Part shown: piece after piece, positions 6,723 to 9,873 of the stretch
How positions within the stretch are numbered: position 1 is the first letter of the stretch
How the letters are laid out: every line of letters begins with the position of its first letter
Assembly (NCBI GenBank): GCA_023441105.1
Contig: JAEZQX010000585.1
Location: 1-9,873 of the forward strand
Origin: Pseudomonadota bacterium
Lineage (GTDB): Bacteria > Pseudomonadota > Gammaproteobacteria > Burkholderiales > Burkholderiaceae
Length of the DNA stretch: 9,873 nt
Direction of reading: 5' to 3'
Translations under genes and position numbers: made by a program
Notes under the pieces: generated by a model
What the model was told of the DNA's origin: nothing
The model's input: only the letters and a program-made list of their open reading frames with translations
Database searches by the model: none

Positions 6723-7322
6723 ATGAGCGACAAGACAGCAGGTGCGCAGATCAGGAAGCTGGTGGTGCAGGTCGACGAGACCCGTGCCGAGATGGGCCGG
6801 CCGGTGAATCCGCCGACCCGCCGGGCGCTGGCGATGGCGGTGATCGCCAATCCCTATGCCGGACGCTATTCGGAGAACCTCGACGAGCTGGTCGCCATCG
6901 GCGAGGAGCTCGGCGGCCTGCTGGGCGAGCGCTGCGTGAAGGCCCTCGGCATCGAGCCGGCGCAGGCGCACAGCTATGGCAAGGCGGCGATCGTCGGCGA
7001 CGGCGGCGAGCTCGAGCACGCGGCGGCGATCCTGCATCCGAAGCTCGGCGCGCCCTTGCGCCTGGCGGTGCAGAAGGGCGCCGCGCTGGTGCCGTCGGCC
7101 AAGAAGATGGGCGGCATCGGGGCGGCCATCGACGTGCCGCTCGGGCACAAGGATGCCGCCTTCGTGCGCAGTCATTTCGACGCGGTGGAAGCGCGGGTGT
7201 CCGATGCGCCGCGCGCCGGCGAGATCGTGGTCGCGGTGGCGGTCACCGATTCCGGCCGCCCGCTACCCCGCATCGGCGGGCTGCAGGTGGGCGAGATCAA
7301 GGGCGAGGACGGCCTGCGCTAG
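6723..7322 (+). CDS. Amino acid synthesis (PF06684, formerly DUF1185) family protein, function unknown
   Basis: The protein has 199 residues, full length for PF06684. ATG 6723 is set by a strong ribosome binding site. Family-like segments are VDETRAEMG near the start, VIANPYAGRYSENLDEL, HSYGKAAIVGDGGELEHAAAIL, PSAKKMGGIGAAIDVPLGHKDAAFVRSHFD, and a C-terminal strand ending in VGEIKGEDGLR. The name 'amino acid synthesis' is historical and not backed by a known reaction. From memory, solved members (the BB2672-like group) share a YjgF/chorismate-mutase-like fold and form oligomers; I cannot check this here. No signal peptide or membrane segment is seen, so it is likely cytoplasmic. It sits 37 bases before the enamidase gene, which suggests a linked step, perhaps acting on an enamine, imine or cyclic intermediate. 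That role is only an inference. Confidence 0.88.
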   Translation: MSDKTAGAQIRKLVVQVDETRAEMGRPVNPPTRRALAMAVIANPYAGRYSENLDELVAIGEELGGLLGERCVKALGIEPAQAHSYGKAAIVGDGGELEHAAAILHPKLGAPLRLAVQKGAALVPSAKKMGGIGAAIDVPLGHKDAAFVRSHFDAVEARVSDAPRAGEIVVAVAVTDSGRPLPRIGGLQVGEIKGEDGLR

Positions 7323-7344
7323 CGCGCGGCCGCGGCAAGAACGC

Positions 7345-7350
7345 AGGAGG
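7345..7350 (+). promoter_or_regulatory. Ribosome binding site of the enamidase-like gene
   Basis: AGGAGG lies 9 bases before ATG 7360 and is a full consensus match, supporting this start and efficient translation. Confidence 0.75.
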
Positions 7351-7359
7351 TTCGCATCC

Positions 7360-8565
7360 ATGGCGATAGCAGCAGCGGTTCAGTCTTCCGGCAAGGTGGT
7401 GATCAAGGGGATCGGCCTGCTCCTGTCGGGCGACATCGAGCGGCCGATCCTCGATGCGGACACGATCGTCGTCGACGACGGCGCCATCGTGGCGGTCGGC
7501 AGGCAGAAGGATTGCGACACGGCTGGGGCGGCGCAGGTGATCGACTGTCGCGGCACCGCCGTCGCCCCGGGCCTGATCGATTCGCACGTCCATCCGGTGT
7601 TCGGCGACTGGACGCCGCGCCAGAACCAGCTCGGCTGGATCGAGTCCTGCCTGCACGGCGGCGTCACCACCATGGTGTCGGCCGGCGAAGTGCACCTGCC
7701 GGGCCGGCCGAAGGACATCGTCGGCCTGAAGGCGCTGGCGATCACCGCGCAACGCGCCTTCGACGGCATGCGCGCGGCAGGGGTAGGCGGCGGCGTCAAG
7801 GTGAAGGCCGGCGCGCCGGTGCTCGAGCAGGGGATGACCGAGGAGGATTTCGCCGAGCTGTCGGCTGCCGGCGTGAAGCTGCTCGGGGAGATCGGGCTCG
7901 GCTCGGTGAAGGCCGGCGCGGAAGCCGCACCGATGGTGGCCTGGGCGCGCAAGCACGGCATCCAGAGCACCATCCACACCGGCGGCCCGTCCATCCCCGG
8001 CTCGGGGCTGATCGACGAGGACGTGGTGCTGGAAGCGGACGCGGATGTCATCGGCCATGTCAACGGCGGACACACGTCGCTTTCCTACCGGGCGGTCTGC
8101 AAGCTGTGCGAGAAGAGCTCGCGGGCGCTGGAGATCGTGCACAACGGCAACGAGCGCATCGCCATCCTGACGGCGCGCCACGCGATCGAGCTCAAGTGCC
8201 CGCATCGCGTGATCCTCGGCACCGATGCACCCGCCGGGTCGGGCGTGCAGCCGCTGGGCATCCTACGGCTGGTGGCGCTGATCTCGTCGCTGGCCGACAT
8301 CCCCGCCGAGATCGCGTTCGGCTTCGCCACCGGCAACACCTCCCGGATGCGCAACCTTGCCCAGGGGCTGGTGGAAGTGGGGCGGCCCGCCGACTTCGTG
8401 TTCATGGACAAGGCGCAGCATTCGTCCGGCAAGGACCTGCTCGACAGCGTCCGCCTGGGCGACATCCCGGGTGTCGGCATGGTGATGATCGACGGCATCG
8501 TGCGCTGCGGGCGCAGCCGCAACACGCCGCCGGCCACCGAGGTGCCGATGGTCGTCCACGCCTGA
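7360..8565 (+). CDS. Enamidase-like metal-dependent amidohydrolase
   Basis: The protein has 401 residues; the Eubacterium barkeri enamidase is about 385. ATG 7360 follows a consensus ribosome binding site. It belongs to the amidohydrolase superfamily, with a beta-sandwich around a TIM barrel: an N-terminal strand pair (IKGIGLLLSGD, DTIVVDDGAIVAVG), the metal motif SHVHP (His76, His78), Glu177 in GEIGLG as candidate bridging ligand, His206 in IHTGG, His233 in GHVNGG, and Asp289 in GTDAPAG. Segments such as GRPKD, IHTGGPSIPGS, GDIPG and the end SRNTPPA match my recollection of enamidase closely. In anaerobic nicotinate catabolism that enzyme opens 1,4,5,6-tetrahydro-6-oxonicotinate and releases ammonia to give 2-formylglutarate. 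Here no nicotinate genes are visible, so a related cyclic lactam is equally possible. It is likely cytoplasmic and co-transcribed with the PF06684 gene. Confidence 0.88.
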   Translation: MAIAAAVQSSGKVVIKGIGLLLSGDIERPILDADTIVVDDGAIVAVGRQKDCDTAGAAQVIDCRGTAVAPGLIDSHVHPVFGDWTPRQNQLGWIESCLHGGVTTMVSAGEVHLPGRPKDIVGLKALAITAQRAFDGMRAAGVGGGVKVKAGAPVLEQGMTEEDFAELSAAGVKLLGEIGLGSVKAGAEAAPMVAWARKHGIQSTIHTGGPSIPGSGLIDEDVVLEADADVIGHVNGGHTSLSYRAVCKLCEKSSRALEIVHNGNERIAILTARHAIELKCPHRVILGTDAPAGSGVQPLGILRLVALISSLADIPAEIAFGFATGNTSRMRNLAQGLVEVGRPADFVFMDKAQHSSGKDLLDSVRLGDIPGVGMVMIDGIVRCGRSRNTPPATEVPMVVHA

Positions 8566-8643
8566 ACCGGTCCCCGGCTCCAGCGCCTGCGTTGCTCTCG
8601 TGTCGCCCGGGGAAAAAGGCCTTCAGCCGGCGGACGTGATCAT

Positions 8644-8672
8644 TTGCGGTCGGCAAACCGGCATGCTACTGT
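8644..8672 (+). promoter_or_regulatory. Weak candidate promoter for the HtrA-like gene
   Basis: TTGCGG (8644-8649) and TACTGT (8667-8672) are 17 bases apart, with a TG extension (TGC) before the -10. The matches are only three of six each, so support is modest. The position, inside the 137-base gap before ATG 8703, suits a separate transcription unit. Confidence 0.3.
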
Positions 8673-8685
8673 GGCAGCGCACAGT
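8668..8685. promoter_or_regulatory. Palindrome overlapping the candidate -10, possible operator
   Basis: ACTGTG (8668-8673), six bases, and CACAGT (8680-8685) form a perfect inverted repeat. It overlaps the predicted -10 and transcript start, where a dimeric repressor would act. The TGTG-N6-CACA core recalls CRP-type sites but is two bases too close together for the classic spacing. No regulator gene is in the window. Confidence 0.35.
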
Positions 8686-8702
8686 CAACCGGTAGCCAGT
8701 CG

Positions 8703-9873
8703 ATGAGACGAGCATCGCTCTACAGCAGTTCGCGAAGGCCGAGAAAGTCGCCGGCATCTTCGGGCGATGCACCGGCCGGCAGCCGGCCGGACGAAGGCGG
8801 CGGCGCTTCAGGCAGCGCTGCTACGTCGGCCGCTCAGGCTCCAGCGGCCGGCCAGGCGTCGGCGCGCGGCGCTGCATCCGGGTGGCGGCAACGGGAATCG
8901 TCCGTCGTCCAGGCCGGCGATGCGCAAGCGGCCCAGGCAGCCGCCTCGCTTGCCGCGACATCGGCCAAGCCCTCCCGCTTCCGGCGGCTGGGGCGGGTGG
9001 CCGCACCCGGGCTCGGGGTCGTCGCCGGCGCCCTGCTGGTGCTCGCCCTGCAAGGCGGGCTGGGGACGCAGCCGCGCCAGTTGACGCAGGAAGACATCGA
9101 CGCCGCCGTGCTCAACACGCTGGAGACCCAGCAACTGCCGTCGCAGGCCGCCAAGGCCGCGGCCATCATCGGGCCGTCGGTGGTGAGGGTGCAGGCGTTC
9201 GGACCGGAAGAAGCCGAGGCCGCCAAGGGGCCGGAGGGCGGCGACAAGGGCCGGGCCAAGCCGTCGCAGAAGGATGGCGCCAAGGAGGCGGCCAAGGAGC
9301 CTCGCAAGGACGCCCAGAATGCGGCGAAGGAAGAGCCCAAGGAAGTGCAGAAGGGCGTCGGCACCGGCGTGGTCATCAAGGACAGCGGGCTGATCCTCAC
9401 CAACCTGCATGTGGTGAGCGGGGCGCAGCGCCTGACGGTGATTTTCGCCGACGGCACCGAGTCCGTTGTCAATGTGACCGGCGCGCGGCCGGAGCACGAC
9501 CTGGCGGTGCTGCAGGCGGTGACGCTGCCGGATGACCTGCAACCGGCAACCCTGCGCTCCACCGGCGACCTGCGCGAAGGCGACGGCGTGGTGGCGGTCG
9601 GCTTTCCGTTCGACATCGGTCCATCGGTGACGTCCGGCGTCATCTCCGGCTTCGGCCGCGAATACCGCTCCACCAGCGGCGAGCGCCTGCTGACCAACCT
9701 GATCCAGTTCGATGCCGCGGCCAACCCCGGCAGCTCGGGCGGACCCCTGGTCACCATGGACGGCGAGGTGATCGGCATCGTGACCGCCATCCTGAACCCG
9801 AACAACCAGCGCTCCTTCGTGGGAATCGGATTTGCCGTGCCGATCGAGAATGCCGCGGCGGCGGTCGGCATCC
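8703..9873 (+). CDS. Membrane-anchored HtrA/Deg-like trypsin-type serine protease (3' end outside window)
   Basis: The frame is open from ATG 8703 to the window end (390 codons). Residues 1-98 are low-complexity, Ala/Ser/Gly/Arg-rich and probably cytoplasmic. Residues 99 to about 120 (VAAPGLGVVAGALLVLALQG) form one membrane helix, so the protease domain should face the periplasm. The S1C triad is complete: His236 (LTNLHVV), Asp266 (EHDLAVL) and Ser345 (NPGSSGGPL). An insert of about 50 residues rich in Lys, Glu and Ala (168-217) separates SVVRVQAFG from GVGTGVVI, at the place of the LA loop of DegP. Any PDZ domains would lie beyond the window. Related proteins degrade or sense misfolded envelope proteins. 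The start has no clear ribosome binding site and early codons are less GC-rich at position three, so the true start could be further in (for example GTG 8997, which would remove the N-terminal extension). Confidence 0.88.
   Translation, partial: MRRASLYSSSRRPRKSPASSGDAPAGSRPDEGGGASGSAATSAAQAPAAGQASARGAASGWRQRESSVVQAGDAQAAQAAASLAATSAKPSRFRRLGRVAAPGLGVVAGALLVLALQGGLGTQPRQLTQEDIDAAVLNTLETQQLPSQAAKAAAIIGPSVVRVQAFGPEEAEAAKGPEGGDKGRAKPSQKDGAKEAAKEPRKDAQNAAKEEPKEVQKGVGTGVVIKDSGLILTNLHVVSGAQRLTVIFADGTESVVNVTGARPEHDLAVLQAVTLPDDLQPATLRSTGDLREGDGVVAVGFPFDIGPSVTSGVISGFGREYRSTSGERLLTNLIQFDAAANPGSSGGPLVTMDGEVIGIVTAILNPNNQRSFVGIGFAVPIENAAAAVGI

Noticed and set aside
7360..8565. Reading the amidohydrolase as a dihydropyrimidinase or hydantoinase
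   Set aside because: The motif set, especially IHTGGPSIPGS, GHVNGG and the SRNTPPA end, fits enamidase better, and the carboxylated-lysine context of hydantoinases is not seen.
8572..8612. CCCCGG/CCGGGG pair after the enamidase gene as a terminator
   Set aside because: The loop would be 29 bases and is followed by an A-run, not a T-run, on the + strand.
8784..8802. Stretch resembling part of the livG insert (17 of 19 bases like 5015-5033)
   Set aside because: It is short, very GC-rich, and lacks the flanking palindromes and direct repeats, so chance similarity is likely.
8834..9871. Open frame of 345 codons on the - strand opposite the protease
   Set aside because: The + strand frame carries a full serine-protease triad and a membrane helix; the antisense frame has no motif.

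Overview
This is a GC-rich window in which every supported gene lies on the + strand. The codon style, tight packing and transporter architecture suggest a proteobacterium, most likely a betaproteobacterium (Burkholderiales or Rhodocyclales). That placement is inferred from style and is not proven. No RNA genes, insertion sequences or CRISPR arrays were seen, and no stretch over 300 bases lacks a gene.

Layout. (1) 2-1731: two overlapping M20-family metallohydrolases. The first is the C-terminal part of a hydantoinase/carbamoylase-type amidohydrolase, cut by the window edge. The second is a complete ArgE/DapE-like protein with two unusual metal-site positions. (2) 1732-1827: a strong hairpin just after the stop codon, then a candidate promoter. 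(3) 1828-6608: a complete branched-chain-amino-acid-type (Liv/HAAT) ABC importer, made of a periplasmic binding protein, a fused LivH-LivM permease, a LivG ATPase and a LivF ATPase. The genes overlap by 4, 4 and 8 bases, so this is clearly one operon. LivG carries an odd N-terminal insert flanked by perfect 22-base repeats. (4) 6609-6722: a gap with another hairpin. (5) 6723-8565: a PF06684 'amino acid synthesis' family protein (function unknown) and a close relative of enamidase, the cyclic-lactam hydrolase of anaerobic nicotinate catabolism. (6) 8566-8702: intergenic, with a palindrome and a weak promoter. (7) 8703 to the end: the start of a membrane-anchored HtrA/Deg-like serine protease, probably a separate transcription unit.

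Taken together, 2-8565 reads as a catabolic locus for a small nitrogen-containing compound. The importer would bring in an amide, lactam or N-heterocycle-derived compound. The enamidase-like amidohydrolase would open a cyclic amide, and the M20 enzymes would remove N-carbamoyl or N-acyl groups. The PF06684 protein would act at an unknown step next to the enamidase. The substrate cannot be read from the sequence. The combination of importer, enamidase, PF06684 protein and two M20 hydrolases is the most interesting candidate for an undescribed pathway here.
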